Origin: Fidelibacterota bacterium
GTDB lineage: Bacteria > Fidelibacterota > UBA2242 > JAFGTP01
Direction of reading: 5' to 3'
DNA: 7,575 bases
Assembly: GCA_029939785.1 (NCBI GenBank)
Contig: JAOZSG010000160.1
Span: 1 to 7,575 of the forward strand
A program made the position numbers and the translations under genes. Below are positions 1 to 6,650 of this stretch, piece by piece. The notes beneath the pieces are model-generated. The model searched no databases, was not told the origin of the DNA, and was given only the letters and a program-made list of their open reading frames with translations. Each line of letters begins with the position of its first letter. Within the stretch, counting starts at the first letter, position 1.

Positions 1-1431
1 GTTTGGAAGAATATACTTCTATTCGACCATTTTACATGGGAATTACATAACAATAATTCAAAACAGGATATTGCTTTAGTTATACAGCAATTAAATAACA
101 AAAAGAAATTTGCAATAAAAGCTGCTGAATTTGCTGAGTTTATTTATGATGAAGTTTTGAAAAATGAAGTAAAAGATACTGAATTTATCGAAGTATTTAA
201 TACAGAATCCTGGCATAGAACTGATATAGTTAAAATTCCAAATGATTGGAATATTAAGGGTAATGCTATTTTAGATGATAATGGCAATATATATCCATTA
301 CAAAAATTAAGTACTGGTGAAAATATATTCATCGCCCGAAATATCAAAGGTTTGTCATCAAAATCATTTCAGATAAAAACTGTAAAAATTGACAATATGA
401 ATGTTAATATTGTAGATAATCAGTTGGATAATGGTGAAATGAAAGTGAGTATCGATGATAATGGTAATATAGGAAGTTTAATTTGGAATGATATTGAGTT
501 TATTAATAGGTCAGAAAGTGGACTAAATAATTATAATTATGTTAAAGGATCTGACCCAACAAACGTGAAAAAAGTTACAGAAGTTTGGATTAGTATTAAG
601 GAAAACGGACCGGTAATGTCATCAATTATTGTAGAGTCATTTCCAGAAGGTTGTAATAAAATGACACAGGAAATTCGACTTTATAAAGAATTAAACTATG
701 TTGAAATAATAAATACACTGAATAAAAAAGCAATAAGCGGTAAAGAAGCAGTTCATTTTGGTTTTCCCTTTGATGTGAAAGATGGTAAAATAAAACTTGA
801 TATTTCCCGGGGAATGATTAATCCGGAAAAATATTTGTCGAAAAATACCTGTAAAAAATTATTAACAGTTAACAAAGGACTGGATATTTCAAATAGTGAT
901 TATGGTATTATTTTGTCAACCCCTGATGTTTGTTTAATCGAAATAGCAAATAGATTAAATCATTTGGCAAACGAACATCCAATATTTCAAACAATTTATT
1001 CTTATGCACTGAATAATAATTGGCATGCCAATTATAAAAATGATCAGTCTGGAATAATTACTTTCAGATATCTCTTGAAACCTCATTTAGGCAGTGAAAA
1101 TGCACAGGTAAAAAGATTTAATATCGAGCAAACACATCCACTTATTGCACGAAAAGCCATTTCAATAAATGATGGAAATGAATCTTTGTTTAGGATAAAA
1201 GATAATAATATTATTGTGTCCAGTATCAGACCTGTGGACGATGACCATCTGTCCATAAGGCTTTTTAATACTTCTAATAAAATAAAAAAACTAGCGATTC
1301 AATGGAAAAAATTACAGCCTGAAAAAGTACTAATAAAAGATGCAGAAGGAAATATGATCAATCTGCCTGAATTAAAACAAATGAAACCTTTTGCAATTTT
1401 AGATATACTTGTTGAAAAAATAGACAAATAA
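1..1431 (+). CDS. GH38-type alpha-mannosidase-like protein, C-terminal part (5' end cut by window edge)
   Basis: The frame is open from the first base and ends at TAA 1429-1431, giving 476 codons with no start in the window; a TTG at 157 sits inside this frame and is not a convincing start. Codons 1-16 (FDHFTWELH near codons 8-16) resemble the end of the GH38 catalytic region, where many bacterial members read DEHTWG. A helical stretch follows, then FNTESWHR at codons 66-73, matching the 'fNplsW.R' start of the first beta-domain. The rest looks like the GH38 C-terminal beta-sandwich region, including HFGFPFDV (about codons 252-259) and YALNNNWHANY (about 335-345), like the family's 'NNhW.TN' segment. 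Known family members remove alpha-mannose from glycans. Whether this one is catalytic is uncertain, because the visible motif is altered and the main active site is outside the window. It converges on the transport cluster and is probably unrelated to it. Confidence 0.85.
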   Translation, partial: VWKNILLFDHFTWELHNNNSKQDIALVIQQLNNKKKFAIKAAEFAEFIYDEVLKNEVKDTEFIEVFNTESWHRTDIVKIPNDWNIKGNAILDDNGNIYPLQKLSTGENIFIARNIKGLSSKSFQIKTVKIDNMNVNIVDNQLDNGEMKVSIDDNGNIGSLIWNDIEFINRSESGLNNYNYVKGSDPTNVKKVTEVWISIKENGPVMSSIIVESFPEGCNKMTQEIRLYKELNYVEIINTLNKKAISGKEAVHFGFPFDVKDGKIKLDISRGMINPEKYLSKNTCKKLLTVNKGLDISNSDYGIILSTPDVCLIEIANRLNHLANEHPIFQTIYSYALNNNWHANYKNDQSGIITFRYLLKPHLGSENAQVKRFNIEQTHPLIARKAISINDGNESLFRIKDNNIIVSSIRPVDDDHLSIRLFNTSNKIKKLAIQWKKLQPEKVLIKDAEGNMINLPELKQMKPFAILDILVEKIDK

Positions 1432-1439
1432 TCCGGTAT

Positions 1440-2177
1440 TTATCTTTTTAATCCTGCTTTGGTGAAATAATATTCCGGTATATCTGCATCAAACTCGATT
1501 GATTCTAAAATATATTCTGTACCTTTCCCTTTTGAAAGTGCATCTTTAAAAGGCATATGTCTGGGAAACCATCTATTATCCTGAAAAAACGCCTCTGTAA
1601 TTTCAGTTGTTTTTAACAATTTTCCGCTTTTCGCAAAACGTTCTTCTTTGATTGGTAACAGACGTTCTATATCTACCCAAATTTTTCGGGAGTAATATGC
1701 AATCTTTTTGTTTTTTGCGATTAATTCCAGAATCCAACATTTACGACCAAGAATAACCTCATCACCCAAAACTTTTGCTTCATAATTATCAATCATACTG
1801 GAATTATCTGTCATATCTTCATAAGAAAGATCAGAACCCATTACAGATTGACGAAGTAAATGACCTGAAATAGAAATAATTCTGTCAGTTGGTTCAGGTG
1901 TATAAATCCAGAGTTTATTTTTGGTTTTGAGCATTTTTGTGCCTTTTTCACGAGCAGGAGATAAATATTCTACCATAGCAAGATCATTACCTTTTGCCCA
2001 GGATTTCGAAGTAATTGTTCGGCTTCTTGATCTTCCGTGAATTATCATTTTTGCAGTTGTAATGGCTTTTTCAAACACCATATTATCATCAATTTTTTGT
2101 AAAATCTCCTCAGCTGTTGGTGTTTGACCAAATAAAAATGAGGAAATCATTAATATTCCAATTATAAATTTTTTCAT
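1440..2177 (-). CDS. LolA-like outer membrane lipoprotein-sorting protein
   Basis: This 245-residue protein has a clear signal peptide (MKKF, then a hydrophobic run to about residue 16, likely cleavage near FG|QT at 17-18) and no lipobox, so it should be a soluble periplasmic protein. The body matches the LolA_like / COG2834 family: YLSPAREKGTKML (71-83), LWIYTPEP (89-96), MGSDLSYEDM (113-122), and a closing beta-rich half with WVDIERLLP (167-175) and RWFPRHM (202-208). Family members adopt an open barrel fold that shields a lipid or acyl chain. By inference it receives cargo from the ABC permeases encoded just upstream. Its ATG overlaps the permease stop by 4 nt (ATGA at 2174-2177), and an AAGGAG Shine-Dalgarno lies 8 nt upstream at 2186-2191 inside the permease gene, so translation is probably coupled. 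It is the last gene of the cluster. The cargo cannot be read from sequence. Confidence 0.9.
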   Translation of the reverse strand: MKKFIIGILMISSFLFGQTPTAEEILQKIDDNMVFEKAITTAKMIIHGRSRSRTITSKSWAKGNDLAMVEYLSPAREKGTKMLKTKNKLWIYTPEPTDRIISISGHLLRQSVMGSDLSYEDMTDNSSMIDNYEAKVLGDEVILGRKCWILELIAKNKKIAYYSRKIWVDIERLLPIKEERFAKSGKLLKTTEITEAFFQDNRWFPRHMPFKDALSKGKGTEYILESIEFDADIPEYYFTKAGLKR

Positions 2178-3439
2178 GCTTCCAACTCCTTAAATAGTTC
2201 AGCAGTTTGTCTTTTATATATTCCAATTCCTGATAATATTGTTCCCAAAACTGTAGAAAATATACCGGGAATAAATCCAATATAAAATGTTTCAACTGTT
2301 ATTTGTGCACGGAAAACTGAAGGCATCATCATAGTCGTATTTTTCATTATGGCACCAATATCAATTCCTTTTACTAATAAAGATGCAAAACACAATCCTA
2401 TTATCGTACCAACGATTGAGCCTATAATACCTATCATTATTGATTCAACTATCATTGATAAATATATATGTCCCTTTGCTTCACCAATAGCAAGACGAAC
2501 TCCAACTTCACCGTATCTTCTAAGAGCACCAAGTAATCCTGAATTCCATAAAACAACTGACATTATTAATAAAAATATAAAAATCATTATCCCACTAAAC
2601 GATTCTGCATATTCTATATATGAACCTAAAAATCGATCATCTGCTATACTTTGCATTATTGGGCTAAATTCATCATCTGATTTTAATGTTGCATTATATT
2701 TATTTACTATTTTAGTTGCTTTAATCTGGTTATAGTTATGAGTAAAATATCCAAGTAGTTCACTAGTTGCATCATCCATATCAAGCATATTTTGTGCATC
2801 AGCAATATCAATAATTACTGCACCATTATCCATTGCAGCTGAACCAAATTCCACAGTACCACTCATTATAAAATTATTTATAGCCATACTTCCATACATT
2901 GTTGAACTTATAATTGTGACTATATCTCCCGACTGAATATTTAACTTGTTAGCAAATTGATTACTGAGTAATATCTCACCGGGTTTAGTTGGTAATTTAC
3001 CCTCTTTAAGAGATTTTCTGATTTTTAGCCTGTCAAGTTCTGCACTGTTTTTTGATAACATATCTATAGCAAGACCGACTGCGGGTCCCTGAATTTTTGT
3101 TTCTCCGTTTTCATCCGGAATGTCTATTAATCCGCCAAACTTAATGCGTTTTTCCCAGGTCACATCAGGAAAATCCTTATTAAGATTATTAATGATATTA
3201 TCTAAATCAGTTAAAGCATAATCATTGGGGATTTGATCAATATTTTCGGCATACCCCTTAGTCATTACTCTAACATGTCCTGTATTAAATTTTGCACTGA
3301 ATTCTGTCAAATCACCAAAAACGCCTGTAACCCAACTCTGTAATACGACTGTGAGGGCTACACCAATTGATACGATCATTACAGGAAAAAGACTTCTGTG
3401 ATGATCTCTTAGAATTCCCTTTAATAAAAATTTAATCAT
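2174..3439 (-). CDS. FtsX/LolC-LolE-type ABC transporter permease (second permease of the cluster)
   Basis: The 421-residue protein has the four-TM plan of LolC/LolE/MacB permeases. TM1 is at about 17-40, a periplasmic domain spans about 41-278, and three more TMs lie at about 279-300, 327-354 and 383-407. The FtsX-type cytoplasmic coupling segment GALRRYGEVGVRLAIGEAKG (304-323) lies between TM2 and TM3 and would contact the ATPase. Just after TM1 is GHVRVMTKGY (54-63), resembling the 'GH.qi...gY' start typical of MacB-like periplasmic domains. The start is well supported: it overlaps the upstream permease stop by 4 nt (ATGA at 3436-3439) and has AAGGGGG at 3448-3454, 8 nt upstream. By inference it pairs with the other permease and the ATPase as a heteromeric LolCDE-like complex in the inner membrane. 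It differs clearly from its partner in sequence, so the pair is not a recent duplication. Confidence 0.9.
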   Translation of the reverse strand: MIKFLLKGILRDHHRSLFPVMIVSIGVALTVVLQSWVTGVFGDLTEFSAKFNTGHVRVMTKGYAENIDQIPNDYALTDLDNIINNLNKDFPDVTWEKRIKFGGLIDIPDENGETKIQGPAVGLAIDMLSKNSAELDRLKIRKSLKEGKLPTKPGEILLSNQFANKLNIQSGDIVTIISSTMYGSMAINNFIMSGTVEFGSAAMDNGAVIIDIADAQNMLDMDDATSELLGYFTHNYNQIKATKIVNKYNATLKSDDEFSPIMQSIADDRFLGSYIEYAESFSGIMIFIFLLIMSVVLWNSGLLGALRRYGEVGVRLAIGEAKGHIYLSMIVESIMIGIIGSIVGTIIGLCFASLLVKGIDIGAIMKNTTMMMPSVFRAQITVETFYIGFIPGIFSTVLGTILSGIGIYKRQTAELFKELEA

Positions 3440-4608
3440 TGTACTTTCCCCCTTATTGCATCAGTTGGGTTCATTTTTGCAATTCTCTTAGTTGGGAGAA
3501 AACTGACTATGATTACAGAAATCAGTGTAATTGTAGCAGTAATCAAAACCATTCCAAAACTATAGTAAGGAAAAATTTTATCAGAAATTGCCATCCCGTA
3601 TTCATCAGAACCCTCGGGCATTACCATTCCATTTTTTGCTTGTAAATATAAAAGTGGAGCACCATATAAAACAGCAAGAATTGCAGCCAATACACCATAC
3701 ATTACTCCTTCGACTGTAAAAATTTTTATAACCTGTCCTCGTGTCATTCCTAATGCTATATTTGTACCGATTTCTTTTTGACGGCGAAAAATTGAAAGTA
3801 CTTGTGTGTCAAATATTGCTAACCAAGCTAATGAAAGTAATACGAGCCACATTACATAACCACCAAAGTTTTTCATTTTGATCATTTCTTTGAATTCTTT
3901 TAACAAATAATTATGATCTTTAAATATCCATGAGCCAACATTTTTACGTAAACCATCTTCTTTAGCAGTAATTGCGATAGTAGCTTCACCTGGCATTTGT
4001 AACATTGACTGCATTTTGGATAACGGAATCCATACTTGACCATTATCAATAGTTGGTACATTTGTTTTAAAAATTTCCACAATTTTAAGTTCATCTGCAT
4101 CGAAAACTCCATTAGCATCACGCCAACGTGCAGTTACTACATCTCCAACTTTCAGATTATTATTTTTGGCCATTTTTGTACCAATAACTGCTGGAATTTC
4201 TTCCATATTCGTACTGAGTTTTGCCGTTGGTATATTTACCACTGTCTGAGAATGAATAATTCCTTTTAGTAATATGGTTTGAACTCTGCCTTCGGGATAG
4301 ATAGTCGCTTGAGTAATTAGTATTGGAGAGAGTTTATCTTTTTTGATTTCTGTCTGCATTTTCTCAGGTATTTTTCCATGAGCATCAACTAAAGTAAAAA
4401 TATCATAAGGATCATAGTTTTTATGCCAAAAAACTCCACCACCGATTTCATCATTTATTGTATCTCTTTGAGCCTGGCGATCCCAACCGGCTATAATTCC
4501 TTTATGCCATATAATTATTAAAAAAGAAAGAGATAAAACAAAAACATTAAGCCAGGTTCTCAAACCTGCTCCAATGAGATTACGCCATGCTAATTTTATT
4601 GAGAGCAT
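3436..4608 (-). CDS. FtsX/LolC-LolE-type ABC transporter permease (first permease of the cluster)
   Basis: The 390-residue protein has TM1 at about 18-40, a periplasmic domain at about 41-247 and TMs at about 248-270, 299-325 and 348-371. The coupling helix region is FRRQKEIGTNIALGMTRGQV (274-293), an FtsX-family hallmark. The C-terminus RIAKMNPTDAIRG (375-387) is the usual 'R..R.dP.eAlR' tail. The periplasmic domain opens with WHKNYDPYDIFTLVDAHG (61-78), a motif I associate with permeases paired with LolA-like proteins (from memory, not searched). The ATG at 4606-4608 follows a strong AAGGAG at 4615-4620 with 6-nt spacing, so the start is firm. It is separated from the ATPase gene by an unusual 235-bp repeat-bearing gap, but overlaps the next permease by 4 nt. 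Its likely role is half of a heterodimeric channel or extractor for a lipid-like cargo. Confidence 0.9.
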   Translation of the reverse strand: MLSIKLAWRNLIGAGLRTWLNVFVLSLSFLIIIWHKGIIAGWDRQAQRDTINDEIGGGVFWHKNYDPYDIFTLVDAHGKIPEKMQTEIKKDKLSPILITQATIYPEGRVQTILLKGIIHSQTVVNIPTAKLSTNMEEIPAVIGTKMAKNNNLKVGDVVTARWRDANGVFDADELKIVEIFKTNVPTIDNGQVWIPLSKMQSMLQMPGEATIAITAKEDGLRKNVGSWIFKDHNYLLKEFKEMIKMKNFGGYVMWLVLLSLAWLAIFDTQVLSIFRRQKEIGTNIALGMTRGQVIKIFTVEGVMYGVLAAILAVLYGAPLLYLQAKNGMVMPEGSDEYGMAISDKIFPYYSFGMVLITATITLISVIIVSFLPTKRIAKMNPTDAIRGKVQ

Positions 4609-4614
4609 ATGTTA

Positions 4615-4620
4615 CTCCTT
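4615..4620 (-). promoter_or_regulatory. Shine-Dalgarno for the first permease
   Basis: On the minus strand AAGGAG precedes the ATG at 4608 by 6 nt. It lies directly at the edge of the repeat island, so the permease keeps its own strong ribosome binding site even though it is separated from the ATPase gene. Confidence 0.8.
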
Positions 4621-4624
4621 TTTT

Positions 4625-4652
4625 GTTTCTCGTTTCTAGTCTCTGGTTTCTG
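4625..4652. repeat. Degenerate heptanucleotide tandem repeat, GTTTCTN x4
   Basis: Four consecutive 7-mers read gtttctc, gtttcta, gtctctg and gtttctg on the + strand. Only the last position varies, apart from one internal T-to-C change. On the transcript-sense strand this is NAGAAAC repeats just upstream of the permease ribosome binding site. Confidence 0.85.
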
Positions 4653-4753
4653 ATGATTGAGAGGCTAGAACATATATTAATATTTTTCAATAACTTGTAG
4701 AAATCGATTAAGTTTCTTCCCAAGTATATTTAATTTTTCTAAGTATTTTTATA

Positions 4754-4781
4754 AATTTCTATAACTCATAATTCATCCATT
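4754..4781. repeat. Degenerate 7-bp-period block (ATAATTC-like)
   Basis: The 7-mers aatttct, ataactc, ataattc and atccatt follow one another on the + strand. Only the middle two are close matches, so this may be a decayed array. It is in 7-bp phase with the CAGTACC array (4761 to 4803 is 42 bp), which has a 1-in-7 chance of being accidental. Confidence 0.4.
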
Positions 4782-4802
4782 TAGTTTGTTGTTTTCTCCA
4801 AC

Positions 4803-4840
4803 CAGTACCCAGTACCCAGTACCCAGTACCCAGTACCCAG
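4803..4840. repeat. Perfect heptanucleotide tandem repeat, CAGTACC x5.4
   Basis: Five exact copies of CAGTACC followed by CAG. The sense strand of the operon therefore reads five GGG tracts separated by four-base TACT loops, the pattern of a potential G-quadruplex. The array begins 4 nt after the ATPase stop codon. A perfect short array like this is expected to vary in copy number by slippage; because it is intergenic, such changes would alter spacing or RNA structure and not the protein. Confidence 0.95.
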
Positions 4841-4843
4841 CAA

Positions 4844-5536
4844 CTATATTACTTTATCGTCAACGATTTCACCATCATTCAATGAGATTTTTCTACGTAA
4901 ATAAGTAATTACTTTTTCATCATGAGTAGCAAACAAAAATGTCGTTCCAATATCATTGTTCAGTTTTAGCATAGTTTGTAAAATGTTATGAGAATTTTCT
5001 GCATCAAGATTAGCTGTGGGTTCATCGGCAAAAACTATTTTTGGTACTTTTACCATTGCACGGGCAATTGCTACTCGTTGACATTCACCTCCGGAAAGTT
5101 GTGCCGGTCTGGATTTAATTTTATCTGTTAATCCGACCCATTCCAATGCTTGTTTTACTGCTTTATCTCTTTCTGTATGTGAAAGTTTCTGTAGTAATAA
5201 TGGGAATTCAACATTTTCATAAACTGTATATACAGGAAGTAAATTATAAGTTTGAAATATGAAACCAAAATACATATTTCTTAAATTTGCTGCTTGTTTG
5301 TGTGATAGATTACCTATAGAATGATCCAGAACAACTGCATTTCCTTCACTTGGAACATCCAATGCTCCAAGAATATTCAACAAAGTCGTTTTACCCGAAC
5401 CACTTGGACCAACCAAACCAGTAAATTCTCCTGAAATTACATTCAGATTAATATCCTTCAAAGCAGTGAATTTCCCTCCACCAACGGGATAATGTTTTAT
5501 TAACTGTTGTGTTGAAATTAATGCTTTTTTATTCAT
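4844..5536 (-). CDS. LolD-type ABC transporter ATP-binding protein
   Basis: From the preferred start at 5536 the protein is 230 residues, the usual size for LolD/MacB-type ATPases. Counted from that start, it has Walker A GPSGSGKTT (43-51), Q-loop Q95 in FIFQTYN, signature LSGGE (147-151), Walker B IVFADE (167-172), D-loop ANLD (175-178) and H-loop H205 in FATHD. All catalytic residues are present. The LSGGE signature is as in E. coli LolD, whereas MacB has LSGGQ. An in-frame ATG at 5548 would add four residues, but it has no Shine-Dalgarno, whereas the ATG at 5536 has GGAGAG at 5541-5546. The gene follows the barrel gene by 23 nt and is separated from its permeases by the repeat island. It should energise extraction of cargo by the two permeases at the inner membrane. 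The fold is certain; the substrate is unknown. Confidence 0.93.
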   Translation of the reverse strand: MNKKALISTQQLIKHYPVGGGKFTALKDINLNVISGEFTGLVGPSGSGKTTLLNILGALDVPSEGNAVVLDHSIGNLSHKQAANLRNMYFGFIFQTYNLLPVYTVYENVEFPLLLQKLSHTERDKAVKQALEWVGLTDKIKSRPAQLSGGECQRVAIARAMVKVPKIVFADEPTANLDAENSHNILQTMLKLNNDIGTTFLFATHDEKVITYLRRKISLNDGEIVDDKVI

Positions 5537-5540
5537 TTTT

Positions 5541-5546
5541 CTCTCC
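5541..5546 (-). promoter_or_regulatory. Shine-Dalgarno that decides the ATPase start
   Basis: GGAGAG on the minus strand stands 4 nt before the ATG at 5536. It overlaps the alternative upstream ATG (5548), so the two starts are mutually exclusive, and the downstream one is favoured. Confidence 0.7.
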
Positions 5547-5550
5547 ATTG

Positions 5551-5564
5551 ATTAACATGTTAAT
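5551..5564. promoter_or_regulatory. 14-bp perfect palindrome at the barrel/ATPase junction
   Basis: ATTAACATGTTAAT is a perfect palindrome that includes the barrel gene's TAA stop and lies just ahead of the ATPase ribosome binding site. Its TTAAC/GTTAA halves recur in the inverted repeat at the operon promoter (7291-7297 and 7320-7326), so it might be a secondary binding site for the same regulator. An AT-rich palindrome can also arise by chance. Confidence 0.3.
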
Positions 5565-6648
5565 GATTATATGTTATCCTGAATTGTAATCCATATCCTG
5601 AATTATTTTGATTATCTATTGATGACCTTGACTTATCATCTTTGGGATAATAAAATATATTCAAGTTATACATAAAATTATCATAAGTGCGTTGCCATCC
5701 AAGATATTGACTCATTTTATTTGATTCCCATGAGTAATAACTTACTGCTAAAAGATTATCAAATAAACTTACTGGATAAGTCATCATAATAGATGAAATT
5801 TGTGAGTTTTGAGCAGAATTAAATATTTTGTCAGAGACGGATATATTCATATGCTCAAATAAAACATAAACCCCGTTTCCAACTCCAAAAGTATAGTCAA
5901 TACCTAAAGTATTCATTTTATTCCATTGGTAAGGTAATTGTTCAGAATTTTTATATTGGTAAACTGATTCAAACCAAAACCCAACAACAATATCCCATCG
6001 ACCATCAAAACCAATTTTTGTTTCATCATAAGAATTATTAAGTAAAACTGATTTTCGTTTATGAATAGTTGATGCGAATTCTCCAAAAGGAACTGGTATC
6101 TGTATTCTTCCTCCAAATTCAGGTGTTTTAGACTCAGTTTTTGTTGCTTCCCAACCTTTTAATTCATTATTTCCATAAAGTGACCAAGCCCAAATATTTG
6201 CATTATTTGGAAAATAATATTTTAAAACAGCAGCATATACTCCATCGGTTAATTTTAATGGATCAGTGGGTAACATTTGATCAAACCATTGCAAAGGACG
6301 TAGAACCTGAGCAGATCCAAAATTTATCTTTTGTAATCCCAGACTTGTTTTGAATTGTTCATTTGAAATAGAAATTTTGAATCGATATAGATTACAATTT
6401 GCTTTCTCTTCAAAATTTGTATATATATTCGCAGAGGTTTCAAAATCTATTATATAATTATTCTGCCGATTTTTCATATATAAAAATCGTGGAATATATC
6501 TGACGTTACCTGAAAAATCTTTTTTATCGTTATTATTAAGAATAGTGAATTGGCTTGTTGCCTGTCCACGAAAATCCCAGAGAGATTCCTGTGAAAAAAC
6601 CATATTTAAACATATTAAAATCAGAATGAATGTATAAATAAGTTTCAT
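5560..6648 (-). CDS. Predicted outer-membrane beta-barrel protein, possibly DUF1302-like
   Basis: The 362-residue protein starts with a signal peptide (MKLIYTFILILICLNMVFS, likely cleavage before Q20). The mature part is rich in alternating hydrophobic/polar stretches with many Tyr, Trp and Phe and frequent turn-forming NN, DD and GN, and ends in a beta-like strand (YGLQFRITYNH), as expected for a barrel. GLQKINFGSAQVLRP (104-118) followed by PTDP (127-130) resembles the 'GrQ.inWG.....P.d..nP' region I know from DUF1302-type barrels that accompany LolA-like or MMPL export genes; this is recollection, not a search result. Cys13 is buried in the signal hydrophobic core and is no lipobox. The ATG is 2 nt beyond the regulator's stop with only a weak purine run before it, suggesting translational coupling. 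By inference it is the outer-membrane partner of the ABC/LolA-like pathway; a porin of another family is the alternative. Confidence 0.75.
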   Translation of the reverse strand: MKLIYTFILILICLNMVFSQESLWDFRGQATSQFTILNNNDKKDFSGNVRYIPRFLYMKNRQNNYIIDFETSANIYTNFEEKANCNLYRFKISISNEQFKTSLGLQKINFGSAQVLRPLQWFDQMLPTDPLKLTDGVYAAVLKYYFPNNANIWAWSLYGNNELKGWEATKTESKTPEFGGRIQIPVPFGEFASTIHKRKSVLLNNSYDETKIGFDGRWDIVVGFWFESVYQYKNSEQLPYQWNKMNTLGIDYTFGVGNGVYVLFEHMNISVSDKIFNSAQNSQISSIMMTYPVSLFDNLLAVSYYSWESNKMSQYLGWQRTYDNFMYNLNIFYYPKDDKSRSSIDNQNNSGYGLQFRITYNH

Positions 6649-6650
6649 AT

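Larger units (their letters stand above)
4621..4843. other. Repeat island inside the operon (ATPase-permease gap)
   Basis: This gap is the only loose junction in an otherwise compact operon. It contains three blocks with 7-bp periodicity: GTTTCTN (4625-4652), a degenerate ATAATTC block (4754-4781) and CAGTACC (4803-4840). The first block abuts the permease ribosome binding site and the last starts 4 nt beyond the ATPase stop codon, so the repeats span the gap edge to edge. No intact gene, convincing promoter or intrinsic terminator was seen in the middle (4653-4753). By inference it is an inserted or expanded repetitive element that the operon tolerates. Confidence 0.65.

Noticed and set aside
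1414..1441. Possible bidirectional terminator between the convergent genes
   Set aside because: Only a five-pair all-A/T stem (AAATA...TATTT, loop ATCCGG) with a run of six T further on the minus strand. The stem is too weak to support a call, although one would be expected between genes 8 bp apart.
1433..1481. Direct repeat CCGGTAT at 1433-1439 and 1475-1481
   Set aside because: Only seven bases, one copy lies inside the carrier gene's coding sequence, and no related structure surrounds it; probably chance.
2349..2735. A 128-codon open frame on the + strand
   Set aside because: It is fully antisense to the well-conserved permease gene and its protein is low-complexity and Ile/Pro-rich, as expected for a shadow of that gene; no ribosome binding site or domain was seen.
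4653..4800. Internal promoter for the permease genes
   Set aside because: Several TTGAAA- or TATAAT-like words occur, as expected in AT-rich DNA, but no pair had acceptable spacing.
5537..5548. Upstream ATG at 5548 as the ATPase start
   Set aside because: It has no Shine-Dalgarno and itself forms part of the GGAGAG that serves the ATG at 5536.
1440..6648. MacAB-TolC type drug efflux
   Set aside because: The ATPase and permeases are separate proteins, no membrane-fusion protein or TolC-like helical outer channel is present, and a LolA-like carrier is encoded instead. The LolD-like LSGGE signature also argues against it.
6592..6648. Lipoprotein signal peptide on the barrel protein because of Cys13
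   Set aside because: The cysteine lies within the hydrophobic core (LICLN) without a lipobox, and a normal signal peptidase I site follows at VFS|QE.
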